Position numbers and translations under genes: made by a program
NCBI GenBank assembly: GCA_903875225.1
Contig: CAIQVJ010000124.1
Coordinates: forward strand, 1 to 64,000
DNA from: an uncultured Pseudomonadota bacterium
GTDB lineage: Bacteria > Myxococcota_A > UBA796 > SXON01
Reading direction: 5' to 3'
DNA: 64,000 nucleotides
Shown here: one piece after another, positions 7,398 through 15,233 of the stretch
Layout: each line of letters begins with the position of its first letter
How positions within the stretch are numbered: position 1 is the first letter of the stretch
The notes under the pieces: model-generated
Databases searched by the model: none
Seen by the model: only the letters and a program-made list of their open reading frames with translations
Told to the model about the DNA's origin: nothing

Positions 7398-8762
7398 TCA
7401 ATCCTCGAGCACCCGCCCCTTCGTCTCCACGACCCACGGCAACGCGAACAACCCGAGCACCGGCACAACCGCGATCCACGTGAGCAGCGAGAGCGCGGTG
7501 TCCAGCGAGTTCGCACCCTTCGAAGCCACGGAGCCCACGATGAACGGCCCCCCGGCCGCGATCACCCGCCCGGCGTTGTAGCAGAACCCGGCGCCCGTGC
7601 TGCGCAGGCGCGTGGGAAACAACTCGGGCAGGTAGTAGGTGAAGCTCCCGAACACCCCGAACACCGCGACGCCAACTGGAAAATACAGGTAAAGGCGCCA
7701 CTGCTCGGGCCACGTGACCCCAAAAGCCATGAAGATGGCCACCGCCGAGAGCGAAAAGTAGATCGCGTACATCGGGCGGCGGCCCAGCCGCTTGGCAACG
7801 GGCACGGTCGCCAGCGTCCCGATCAGCCCTCCGAGGTTGAACAGGTTGGTAGCGGTCGTCTTCCAGCTCTCGATCAGCCCCTGCCGCGCCGCGCCGACCA
7901 GCCCGCCGGCAGCCGCTGCGCGGTCGCCGAGCCCGCCCGCCACGAGGGGGATGAACGCATTGCAGCCCCACCACATCAACATCGCCGTCACTGCCATCAA
8001 GAGCCCGGAGAGCGTCATCTTGCGGTACGCGGGGCTGAAAAGCTCGCTGAACCGGGCCGGGCCCACCTTCGCGGCGCCCTGCTCCACCACGGCAGCCCAG
8101 CGCTCGGGCTCCCGCAGCCCCCGCCGGACCAGGATCGCGACCAGGGCCGGCAGGATGCCGAACGCGAACACCCACCGCCACGACGTCGCCGGATCGCCCG
8201 CCATCCAGACCCCTGCTACCAGCCAGTTCACGAACGTCGCGAGGAACAGCCCAACCGGCGCGGAGGAGTAGAGCAGGGCACCCGCCTCCACCCGCCTCTT
8301 CTCGGGCACCACCTCGGCCACCATCGAGGCCCCCGCCGCCCACTCCCCGCCAATCCCGAGCGCCGAGATCAAGCGGCACAGGAGCAACACCCAGAGGTTC
8401 GGCGCCAACGCACACGCCGCGGTCCCCACCGCGTACAGGACCATCGTGCCGATCATCGTGCGGCTGCGACCGAACCGGTCCGCGATCCGCCCGAACAGGA
8501 TCCCGCCTGCAGCCGACCCGAGCAACAACACGCTCGACGCCACGCCGGTCCAGAACAAGGCTGCAGACTTGGCCTCCGGCGTGCCCAACGTGAGATGCAG
8601 CAGGGACGCGATGCAATTCGCGGCAACATAGTTGAACAGCAGCGCATCGAAGATGTCGAAGCCCCAACCGAGCCATGCGGCAAAAAGAACCTTCCATTGG
8701 CGAGCCGTCAGGTCGAGCGCGAGGATGGGTTCGGCAGGCTGGGCGGGGGAGATCGACGACAT
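7398..8762 (-). CDS. MFS transporter, sugar/organic acid symporter type
   Basis: 454 residues with 12 hydrophobic helices. The N-terminal helix carries WLGWGFDIFD, as in the metabolite:H+ symporter branch that imports aromatic or small organic acids. The loop 2-3 motif GRIADRFGRSR and the loop 8-9 counterpart VAKRLGRRP are present, and RLISALGIGGEWAAGASMVAE matches the helix 4-5 region of that branch. Acts in the inner membrane. The gene follows the DUF1499 lipoprotein by 29 nt on the same strand, so may share its transcript. It ends directly against the GMC gene with no room for a terminator. Substrate unknown. Confidence 0.85.
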   Translation of the reverse strand: MSSISPAQPAEPILALDLTARQWKVLFAAWLGWGFDIFDALLFNYVAANCIASLLHLTLGTPEAKSAALFWTGVASSVLLLGSAAGGILFGRIADRFGRSRTMIGTMVLYAVGTAACALAPNLWVLLLCRLISALGIGGEWAAGASMVAEVVPEKRRVEAGALLYSSAPVGLFLATFVNWLVAGVWMAGDPATSWRWVFAFGILPALVAILVRRGLREPERWAAVVEQGAAKVGPARFSELFSPAYRKMTLSGLLMAVTAMLMWWGCNAFIPLVAGGLGDRAAAAGGLVGAARQGLIESWKTTATNLFNLGGLIGTLATVPVAKRLGRRPMYAIYFSLSAVAIFMAFGVTWPEQWRLYLYFPVGVAVFGVFGSFTYYLPELFPTRLRSTGAGFCYNAGRVIAAGGPFIVGSVASKGANSLDTALSLLTWIAVVPVLGLFALPWVVETKGRVLED

Positions 8763-8791
8763 CCGCGCCCCCTATCGCCTCTCTGCGGGCC

Positions 8792-9301
8792 TTACCTCTC
8801 CGGCTGCGGGGCGGCGCGCTCCGCCGGATCGGGAGCTTGCCCCGCAGTCGTACCGCCGCTGGGATCCGCCGGGAAGGAGGCCACCCACGCGGCCCGGATC
8901 GCCTCCACCCGCTCGCGGTTCACCCCGAGGTCGCTGCTGCCGTGCCGCGAGGCCGACCGCACCTGGATCACCCGGAGCTTCGAGTCGGCGCGGAGCTCCA
9001 CGTCGTCGGTGAACCCGAAGATGCGCGACGAGAACGTGGCTCGCAGGGAGGTGGCGCTCCCGCCCACGACCGTCGCGCGGGGCATGGTGAGCACGATCCC
9101 TCGCAGCCGGGCGAGGGCGTCGTTGGGCATGGAGTACCCGGTCGGTGGGGCGATCGGGGCGATCGCATGCAGCGTGTCGGACGGATCCGCCTCGCTGCTC
9201 ACGCAGTTGTTCGAGGCGGGGCATGGGAGCAGGTGGCCAGGGGTCGCCTTCGGAGGGTCTGCACACCCCGCGAGCAGCCACACGATCAGGACGAGGCTCA
9301 C
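8792..9301 (-). CDS. DUF1499 domain lipoprotein
   Basis: 169 residues. The GTG start overlaps the ABC transporter stop as GTGA. Signal peptide MSLVLIVWLLAGC with lipobox at 10-13. The segment LLPCPASNNCVSSEADPSDT (about 24-43) is the hallmark start of DUF1499, followed by the beta-rich core (RATFSSRIFGFTDDVELRAD, VIQVRSASRHGSSDLGVNRERVEAI), which is also diagnostic. DUF1499 proteins are envelope proteins of unknown biochemical role, often next to transporters. The C-terminal 25 residues are Pro/Ala-rich and look disordered. Confidence 0.85.
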   Translation of the reverse strand: MSLVLIVWLLAGCADPPKATPGHLLPCPASNNCVSSEADPSDTLHAIAPIAPPTGYSMPNDALARLRGIVLTMPRATVVGGSATSLRATFSSRIFGFTDDVELRADSKLRVIQVRSASRHGSSDLGVNRERVEAIRAAWVASFPADPSGGTTAGQAPDPAERAAPQPER

Positions 9302-11022
9302 GCCGGGCCTGCTGCGAGCACCGCGCTCTCAGCGTGTGCGGCGCCATCACGTGCGAGCTGGGCCCGCCACAACCCCGCGTACACGCCGCCTCGGTGCAGG
9401 AGTTCGGCGTGGGTGCCGGACTCGATCACCCCGCGGTCGATCACGAGGATCCGGTCTGCATCGGCGATGGTGCGCAGCCGGTGCGCGACGGTCACCACGG
9501 TGCGTCCGCGTCGGGCCGAGCGGAGGGCCAGCACCCGCGCTTCCGTCTGCGGGTCCATGGCGCTCGTCGCCTCGTCCAGCAGGAGGATCTCCGGCTCGTG
9601 CACCAGGGCGCGCGCGACACAGAGGAGCTGGACCTCCCCGCGGGAGAGCACCTCTCCCCCTGCACCAACCCTCGTCTCGGGCGTGAGGCGACCGTCCAGC
9701 CCGAGATCCCAAAGGAGCGCCGCTGCTCGCTCGGGTTCCGCTCCCAGGTTCTCCGCGACGGTGCCCGGCAGCAGCTGCACCGCCTGCGTCACCAGCCCGA
9801 CATGGCGCCGCAGATCGACGAGACGCAGGTCGCGCAGGTCCGTCCCGCCGAGCGTGACCCTTCCCCCCGTGGGGTCCCGAAACCGCGCGAGAAGCTGGAT
9901 GATGGAGGATTTCCCGCCCCCCGTGGGTCCCACGATCGCCACGTGGGAGCCGGGCGGAACCCAGAGGTCCATCCCCTTGAAGATCGGCGAGCCCGACACG
10001 TACTCGAAGTCGACCGCTTCAAAACGCAGGCCATGCCCAGGCCCCGTCCACGAGACGGCGCCCGGCCGGTCCACCACCTGGGGTGCGGTGTCCAGCAGCT
10101 CCCGCACCCGTCCCGAGCCCACCCGCGCGCGCTCCAGCGTCGTGATGTGGAACTGCAGGCGGAGGAAGGGCTCCACCATCTTGCGCACGTAGTCCACCGC
10201 GACCAGCAGCACGCCTGCGGAGATCTCGCCGCGCGCCACCTCGCCGGCGCCGACCCACACCACGGCGGCCAGCAGGGCCGCCCGGACGCCGAACAGGCCG
10301 TTGAAGAACCACACGCTCTGCAGGCCGTAGTGCAAGTCGGCAGCGAACCGTCGCTGACCGAGCGCCGCGGTGTGTGCACCCGCGAAGTCGAGCCGGTCCA
10401 TCGTCCGGAGCAACGGGATGGCCGCCACCGACTCTGCGATCCACCCGGAGAGGGAGGTCGACTCCTTCCGCACGGTGGCGAACGCGGCCGGAGACACACG
10501 TCGATACCACACCACCAACGCGATCCAGATCGGCACGGTCGCGGCCACGAGCGCCATCAACCTGGGAGCGGTGTACCCGAGCACGGTGAACATGCCGATC
10601 ACCAGCGCCACGTCCCCGGGGAGCTGCAGGATCACCTCGCTGAACAGGAGCCGCATCGCCTCCACGTCACCGCTCACCCGCGCGAGCAGGGCGCCGCTCC
10701 CCATCCGGTCGTGCAGCGCGATGTCGTGCCGGAGCAGGTGCGCGAACAGGCGCTCCTTCACCTGCATCATCGCCGCCTGCGCGACGCGCTCGATGCGCAC
10801 CCTCGCCACCCAGGTCAGCACGGCAGATCCGAGCACCAGGAGCCCGTACCCGACCGCGGCGAGCACGATCCAGATGGGCTCCCCGCGCTGCCCTGCGTAG
10901 TCGATCGCCTGCCCCATGCCCCACGAGGCGCCGAGGGAGGCGGCAGCACCCAACAGCAGCAGTCCTTCGACGAGCACGAGCTCTCGGCGCGCAGGTCGGA
11001 AGTACGGCAGGAGCCAGAACAC
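9298..11022 (-). CDS. ABC exporter, fused membrane and ATPase domains
   Basis: 574 residues, half-size exporter (MsbA/MDR type). The membrane domain spans about 1-305 with six helices and the ATPase domain about 330-560. Visible motifs are Walker A GPTGGGKSS (about 362-370), Q-loop VTQ, signature LSRGEVQLL (about 457), Walker B ILLLDEATSAMD and H-loop VAHRLRT. The signature differs from the LSGGQ consensus at two positions. It should act as a homodimer or with a missing partner to export lipid, peptide or drug. The GTG start is preceded by TATAAG 8 nt upstream, suggesting a leaderless mRNA. It lies downstream of the radical SAM gene on the same strand, and the DUF1499 gene is coupled behind it. 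Confidence 0.87.
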   Translation of the reverse strand: MFWLLPYFRPARRELVLVEGLLLLGAAASLGASWGMGQAIDYAGQRGEPIWIVLAAVGYGLLVLGSAVLTWVARVRIERVAQAAMMQVKERLFAHLLRHDIALHDRMGSGALLARVSGDVEAMRLLFSEVILQLPGDVALVIGMFTVLGYTAPRLMALVAATVPIWIALVVWYRRVSPAAFATVRKESTSLSGWIAESVAAIPLLRTMDRLDFAGAHTAALGQRRFAADLHYGLQSVWFFNGLFGVRAALLAAVVWVGAGEVARGEISAGVLLVAVDYVRKMVEPFLRLQFHITTLERARVGSGRVRELLDTAPQVVDRPGAVSWTGPGHGLRFEAVDFEYVSGSPIFKGMDLWVPPGSHVAIVGPTGGGKSSIIQLLARFRDPTGGRVTLGGTDLRDLRLVDLRRHVGLVTQAVQLLPGTVAENLGAEPERAAALLWDLGLDGRLTPETRVGAGGEVLSRGEVQLLCVARALVHEPEILLLDEATSAMDPQTEARVLALRSARRGRTVVTVAHRLRTIADADRILVIDRGVIESGTHAELLHRGGVYAGLWRAQLARDGAAHAESAVLAAGPA

Positions 11023-11030
11023 CTGGGCGC

Positions 11031-11036
11031 TTATAC
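11031..11036 (-). promoter_or_regulatory. -10 box of ABC exporter gene
   Basis: TATAAG on the minus strand ends 8 nt before the GTG at 11022, implying transcription starts at or next to the start codon. No convincing -35 box (TCGATC at 17 nt is the best). Confidence 0.45.
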
Positions 11037-11106
11037 CGCCGGTCGCAGATCCGGATCGACGGATCGGCCAGCGGTCCGGCGTGGCTGGCAGGGCGGAGCG
11101 GACGAA

Positions 11107-11122
11107 GCCTGCCGAGGCAGGC
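11107..11122 (-). terminator. hairpin after radical SAM gene
   Basis: GCCTGCC-GA-GGCAGGC is a perfect 7-bp inverted repeat about 30 nt after the radical SAM stop. No U-run follows, so it may be a pause or processing hairpin, not a full intrinsic terminator. Confidence 0.35.
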
Positions 11123-11151
11123 GAGGAGGCCCGTCGCAGCCGGGCGAGTCC

Positions 11152-12780
11152 CTACCGAGCAGTGTCAAGACCCGGCCAGACCGTCCGGATGCCCAGCTTG
11201 AGGGCGTCGCCGACCGGTGCCTGGAGCCGGGGGTCCCCGCCGCGGGCGAGCCACCCGTCCCAGGAGATCCAGGGCGCCGGGACCGGGGAGCGCACCCGCT
11301 CCACCCCCGGCGGGAGCGCGCGCGGGAGCGTCGAGACCACCTCCACCCGTCCGATCAGGCCTGCCTGCCTGGCGCGCTCACACGCCTGCCAGACCCTCCC
11401 GAGCTCGGGGTGGAGCAGCGGGTCTCCCCGCCCGGCGAGCACCACCCGGTCCACCCCGAGGCCCTCCGCGCGCAGCTCCCCGAGCAGATCCTCGAAGACC
11501 CCGGCGCCCATGAAGCCGCGGTCGAACGAGAGCAGTCCGCGGTCGCGCAGCAGCGCCCAGGCGTCGGCGTCCTGCGCCGCCGCGAGGCCAGGCGCCGCGC
11601 CCACTCCGCCCACGATCTCCCGGAAGCGTGGGTCCCCGGCCTCGGCGCGCGCGTCGCAGAGCTCGAAGACCAGCGTGTCGGCAAAGGGCCTCGGCTTCGG
11701 GGGGATGCGTGTGCGCAGTGCGCGGCGCGCATGCTCCAGGAACCCGACGCCGATGCCGCGCGCGCTGTCGGCCTCGCGCCGCAGGTAGCAGTTCTGCAGG
11801 CAGGGCGTGGTGCACGTCTTCACCACCGCTCGGCGCTCGGCGACGGCCGGCGAGCTCCAGAGCTCCCGCAGGGTGTGGGCCCGAACGCTTCCGAACGCGC
11901 CGGCGAGAAAATCGAGCTTGCCATCGCACATGATCGCCGTGCCGTCGGCGTTCACGTAGAGCTCCTTCCAGCCCGCCCAGCACGGGGCCTCCAGCGGGGT
12001 GAGCCCCTCGCGGTAGTACCGCGGGATGCGCAGCAGGTCGTCGCATGGCGTGAGCATCGGGAGCGGGGATCGCTCCGCGAGCCGGGCGACGAGCGCGCTC
12101 AACGCAGGCAGATCGTCCTGCTGGAACCACATCCCGCCCACCGCCGGGTCCTTCGGGTTGCGGAACAGGTTCAGCACCTGCACGCCGCTGAACCCCTCGG
12201 CGGCGAGGAGCTCCAGCAGCGCTTCGAACTCGTGCAGGTTCAACCTGTGCAGGATCACGTTCGCCACGATCTTGCGCCGGGGCTGGTCCGCTCGCCCATC
12301 CTCGGTCCGCAGGTGCCGGTACCCGGTGATCATCCGCTCGAAGCTCCCGCTCCCGCGCACCCGATCGTGCGTCGCCGGGAGCCCGTCCACGCTCACGTTG
12401 ATGTGCAGTTGCTCGGGTGGGAGCCTCGCGATCCGCGCGGCCCGCTGCGCTGTCACCAGCGTTCCGTTGGTGGTGAGCGTGACGAACATCCGCCTGCGCA
12501 CGGCGTGCTCGAGGATGTCCTCCAGGTCCTTCCGTACGAACGCCTCGCCCCCGAGCGGGTTGAACACTCGCACGCCCCACACACTGGCCTGGTCGATGAG
12601 GCCGCGCACCTCTTCGAGCGAGAGCTCAGGCGAGTCGTAGCAGGTCGTGCACATCACACACGCGAGATTGCAGCGCAGCGTGAGGTTGACTGTCAGCCAG
12701 TCCGGCGGTGCCCAGCCCGTGTTCGCGAGGCGGCTCGCATAGAGCACCGCGTCGCGCTGCAGGCTGGCGAGCGGGCGCAT
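11152..12780 (-). CDS. radical SAM/SPASM-like protein with degenerate second half
   Basis: 542 residues. The N-terminal half is a radical SAM barrel with the cluster motif C37-x3-C41-x2-C44 (RCNLACVMC), the NPLGGEAFVRKD glycine motif and NVSVDG strand. A SPASM-like region follows at about 255-335 (CWAGWKELYVNADGTAIMCDG, later CTTPCLQNCY). Residues about 345-542 form a second module with strand and turn patterns of another radical SAM domain (VVLAGRGDPLLHPELG, like the SAM-contacting GGEP motif) but without CxxxCxxC. SPASM enzymes usually modify peptides. A possible 23-residue open frame ends 3 nt before the ATG and an ABC exporter gene follows, so a peptide-modifying role is conceivable; substrate unknown. 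Confidence 0.85.
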   Translation of the reverse strand: MRPLASLQRDAVLYASRLANTGWAPPDWLTVNLTLRCNLACVMCTTCYDSPELSLEEVRGLIDQASVWGVRVFNPLGGEAFVRKDLEDILEHAVRRRMFVTLTTNGTLVTAQRAARIARLPPEQLHINVSVDGLPATHDRVRGSGSFERMITGYRHLRTEDGRADQPRRKIVANVILHRLNLHEFEALLELLAAEGFSGVQVLNLFRNPKDPAVGGMWFQQDDLPALSALVARLAERSPLPMLTPCDDLLRIPRYYREGLTPLEAPCWAGWKELYVNADGTAIMCDGKLDFLAGAFGSVRAHTLRELWSSPAVAERRAVVKTCTTPCLQNCYLRREADSARGIGVGFLEHARRALRTRIPPKPRPFADTLVFELCDARAEAGDPRFREIVGGVGAAPGLAAAQDADAWALLRDRGLLSFDRGFMGAGVFEDLLGELRAEGLGVDRVVLAGRGDPLLHPELGRVWQACERARQAGLIGRVEVVSTLPRALPPGVERVRSPVPAPWISWDGWLARGGDPRLQAPVGDALKLGIRTVWPGLDTAR

Positions 12781-12783
12781 GGC

Positions 12784-12855
12784 CTAGCGGGCCGCCCCTG
12801 AGTCCCTGGAGAGCAGGGCCAGCGGCACGACCATCAGTACGCTGGACTGTTGCAT
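12784..12855 (-). CDS. possible 23-residue peptide gene upstream of radical SAM gene
   Basis: Starts MQQSSVLMVV and ends LLSRDSGAAR; the stop is 3 nt before the radical SAM ATG. The -10-like TATATT lies 6 nt before its ATG, so it could be the first codon of a leaderless transcript covering both genes. It could be a precursor peptide, a leader peptide or simply an untranslated leader. A rival frame of the same length at 12834-12905 overlaps it in another phase. There is no homology evidence; treat as hypothesis. Confidence 0.25.
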   Translation of the reverse strand: MQQSSVLMVVPLALLSRDSGAAR

Positions 12856-12861
12856 AGGTTC

Positions 12862-12867
12862 AATATA
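12862..12867 (-). promoter_or_regulatory. -10-like box before peptide/radical SAM gene
   Basis: TATATT in a GC-rich surround on the minus strand, 6 nt before a possible leaderless ATG at 12855. No clear -35 box. Confidence 0.4.
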
Positions 12868-12918
12868 GCCGCGGCGTGTTCGGTATGTACGCCGGTCGCC
12901 GACATGGCCGCACCCGAG

Positions 12919-14922
12919 TCAGGGGGAGAACGCCAGCGTCTGCGTCTCGCCCGCCTTGATCGTGACCGATTGCGTCTTGTCCAGCCCAGCGTCCTCGTTC
13001 TTGACCCGCACCGAATAGCGCCCGGCAGGAAGCTCGTAGTTGAACTTCGGCGTGGTGCCGATCTTCTTCCCGTCGATGTAGATGTCGCCCCACACGTTGC
13101 CGGAGACGTTGATGTTCACCTTGCCGGTGCCAGCGACCTTCTCCTGCAGGTTCCGGTCGAACGAGACCGTCCCGCCAGCGTCCGGCAGCGAGGCGTTGAA
13201 CTTCGCGGAGTCGTAGCCGCTCATGCGGAACTCGACGCCATATCGACTGCCGGCCGCGCCTCCGTCCCAGGAGACCGGCGTGGACCCCACCCGTTTGCCG
13301 TCCACGTACACGTCCGCACCTGACGGCGACGAGGTGAACGAGGCGACCGCCTTGACTGCGGCCGGGGTGTTCGGCGGCGGCGTGACCACCGTCTGGGTCG
13401 GGCGCGGGGGAATGACCGGGTTCTCCGTCGGGTGCGGGGGCGGCGGCGTGGCCACGGCCACCAGCACGACCTGGAGGCGGACCTTGTCACCGGCCTCCAC
13501 CTGCACCTTCTCCTCGTGCGTCACGAACCCGGGCGCCGCGACGGAGAGCGTGTGCTCTCCAGGCGGGATGTCCCGGATCCCGACCGCCTCACCGGACCCG
13601 CGAGGCGTACCGTCGAGCGTGACCGTCGCCGTGGCCGGCGTGATCCGAAGCCCGATAGCGCCCGTCGTGGGCTTCACCTCGGTCGGCACGTTCACGGTCT
13701 GCACTTCCGGCGTGTGCGTCGCGTTCCATCCGAGCACGCCGACGAGCGCCACCGCAAGCAGCGCCACCAGCGCGATCGCGATCAGGATGGGGACGCGGCT
13801 CGGCGGCTTCGGCGGAAGCAGCGGCGCCGCCTGCGTGGGCGTGCGCGTTCCCCCCTCGAACTCGGGCTCGAGCTCGGTGTCGGCTGCGCTGTCGTGCATC
13901 TGCCGGGCCAGCGCGCTCCCGCTCTCGGTGCGCGAGCGCTCGGACTCCATCTCGTCCACGAACAGCTCCCGCATGAAGTGGGAGAGCGACTGCTGCGTGA
14001 GGTCCGGAGAGGCGGGGTAGAGGAAATCGAGGAGATCGGCGTGGAGTTCGCGAGCGTCCTGGTACCGCTGATCGGGCTCCCGGGAGAGAGCGCGCATCAC
14101 GATCTCGTCGAGGCGCGCGGGCACCGCCGGGTTCTGGGCGCTCGGCGGATCGACGTCTACCCTCTTGACGCGCTCGAGGGTCTTGACCTCGGAGTCGCTC
14201 TTGAAGAGCCTCCGGCCCGTCAGCATCTCGTGCAGGATGATGCCGAGGGCGAAGATGTCGGACCGACGGTCGAGCTCCGCGCCGTGCGCCTGCTCCGGGG
14301 ACATGTACTCGAACTTGCCCTTGAGCATCCCGGCGTCGGTGGCCTCCGCGCAGTTCGCAGCCTTCACGATGCCGAAGTCCGCGACCTTGATCTCCCCCGT
14401 GTACGAGACGAGGATGTTGGACGGGCTCACGTCGCGATGCACGATGTTGAGCGGCTGACCGGAGATCGCCGTGCGCTTGTGGGCGTAGTCGAGCCCCTTC
14501 GCGGCCTCCATCGCGATGTAGACGGCGAACTCGCGGGGGAGGAGCTTCCTGCGCTCCGCGAGCTTGCGGAGGAGGAGCTTGACGTCCTTGCCCTCCACGC
14601 ACTCCATCGCGATGAAGTAGTTGTCCCGGATCTTGCCGAAGTCGTAGATGCGGACGATGTTCGAGGCCTGCAGGACCGCGGAGATCTTGGCCTCGTCCAT
14701 GAACATGCGCACGAACTGGTCGTTCATGGACAGGTGCGAGAGGATTCGCTTGATGACGACGAGGTTCTCGAACCCGCCGACGCCGAAGCTCTTGGCGCGG
14801 AAGATCTCGGCCATCCCGCCCATCGCGATGCGGTCGATCAGGTAGTACTTGCCAAATGCCTCAGGCGTGAATTCCGGGGGACGAGCGGCGTCGGTCGGAG
14901 GCGCGGGCTCGCCGGGGTTCAT
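12919..14922 (-). CDS. membrane Ser/Thr protein kinase with PEGA repeats
   Basis: 667 residues. Eukaryotic-type kinase domain about 25-300: Gly-rich loop MGGMAEIFRA, Lys58 in VVIKR, catalytic loop HRDVSPSN with Asp164, DFG at 182-184, and MSPEQ in the activation segment. All key residues are intact. A linker with Asp/Glu and Thr-Pro leads to one transmembrane helix (about 377-399), then an extracytoplasmic part with PEGA-like beta domains at about 415-490, 535-600 and 612-667. HRDVSPSN is the typical myxobacterial form. PEGA domains probably sense or bind surface polymers and signal inward. The small Cys-rich lipoprotein gene ends 2 nt upstream, so the pair is co-expressed. Confidence 0.92.
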   Translation of the reverse strand: MNPGEPAPPTDAARPPEFTPEAFGKYYLIDRIAMGGMAEIFRAKSFGVGGFENLVVIKRILSHLSMNDQFVRMFMDEAKISAVLQASNIVRIYDFGKIRDNYFIAMECVEGKDVKLLLRKLAERRKLLPREFAVYIAMEAAKGLDYAHKRTAISGQPLNIVHRDVSPSNILVSYTGEIKVADFGIVKAANCAEATDAGMLKGKFEYMSPEQAHGAELDRRSDIFALGIILHEMLTGRRLFKSDSEVKTLERVKRVDVDPPSAQNPAVPARLDEIVMRALSREPDQRYQDARELHADLLDFLYPASPDLTQQSLSHFMRELFVDEMESERSRTESGSALARQMHDSAADTELEPEFEGGTRTPTQAAPLLPPKPPSRVPILIAIALVALLAVALVGVLGWNATHTPEVQTVNVPTEVKPTTGAIGLRITPATATVTLDGTPRGSGEAVGIRDIPPGEHTLSVAAPGFVTHEEKVQVEAGDKVRLQVVLVAVATPPPPHPTENPVIPPRPTQTVVTPPPNTPAAVKAVASFTSSPSGADVYVDGKRVGSTPVSWDGGAAGSRYGVEFRMSGYDSAKFNASLPDAGGTVSFDRNLQEKVAGTGKVNINVSGNVWGDIYIDGKKIGTTPKFNYELPAGRYSVRVKNEDAGLDKTQSVTIKAGETQTLAFSP

Positions 14923-14924
14923 CG

Positions 14925-15191
14925 CTACTGTGCCCCGGTCATGTTCTCGGCGACGTCGTCACACGTCCACCACTCGCGGAGCTTCGCCGGATCGGAGAAT
15001 TCCTGGCAGACGCTCGCCTGCTCATCCGTGATCTCGCCCATGTTGGCATCTTTGCACTGCTTGATGTCGCCGGCGGTGACCGTGAGCCCGCACTCGCGCG
15101 CGTAGTCCGCCATCGGACCGCAGACATTCTGGCACGGGTTGCCACAGCCACCCAGGCCAACAAGACCCAGGAGGGCCAGAACACGCGCCAT
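14925..15191 (-). CDS. small cysteine-rich lipoprotein
   Basis: 88 residues from ATG 15191, chosen because GGAG precedes it by 5 nt; an upstream in-frame codon has no such site. Signal peptide MARVLALLGLVGLGGC with lipobox, then CGNPCQNVCGPM and further Cys at regular spacing, a compact disulphide-rich or metal-binding helical module ending near WWTCDDVAENMTGAQ. It is followed after 2 nt by the PEGA kinase gene, so it may be the kinase's periplasmic partner or ligand; this is inference from coupling. No family recognised. Confidence 0.75.
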   Translation of the reverse strand: MARVLALLGLVGLGGCGNPCQNVCGPMADYARECGLTVTAGDIKQCKDANMGEITDEQASVCQEFSDPAKLREWWTCDDVAENMTGAQ

Positions 15192-15218
15192 CGAAGCTCC
15201 GCTCAACACAGCGCACAG

Positions 15219-15224
15219 TATAAT
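15219..15224 (+). promoter_or_regulatory. consensus TATAAT -10 of radical SAM gene
   Basis: Perfect TATAAT ending 9 nt before the GTG at 15234, implying a leaderless or 1-3 nt leader transcript. No recognisable -35 at 16-18 nt. Confidence 0.55.
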
Positions 15225-15233
15225 CGAATCGAC

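Noticed and set aside
9145..12801. Plus-strand open frame of more than 1200 codons opposite the ABC and radical SAM genes
   Set aside because: Its translation is Arg/His/Pro-rich without domains; the minus strand carries two clear protein families. Long antisense frames are expected at this GC content.
12834..12905. Second 23-residue frame (starts MSATGVHTEH, contains one Cys) upstream of the radical SAM gene
   Set aside because: No ribosome site or promoter at suitable distance; overlaps the other candidate peptide. Kept only as an alternative to test.
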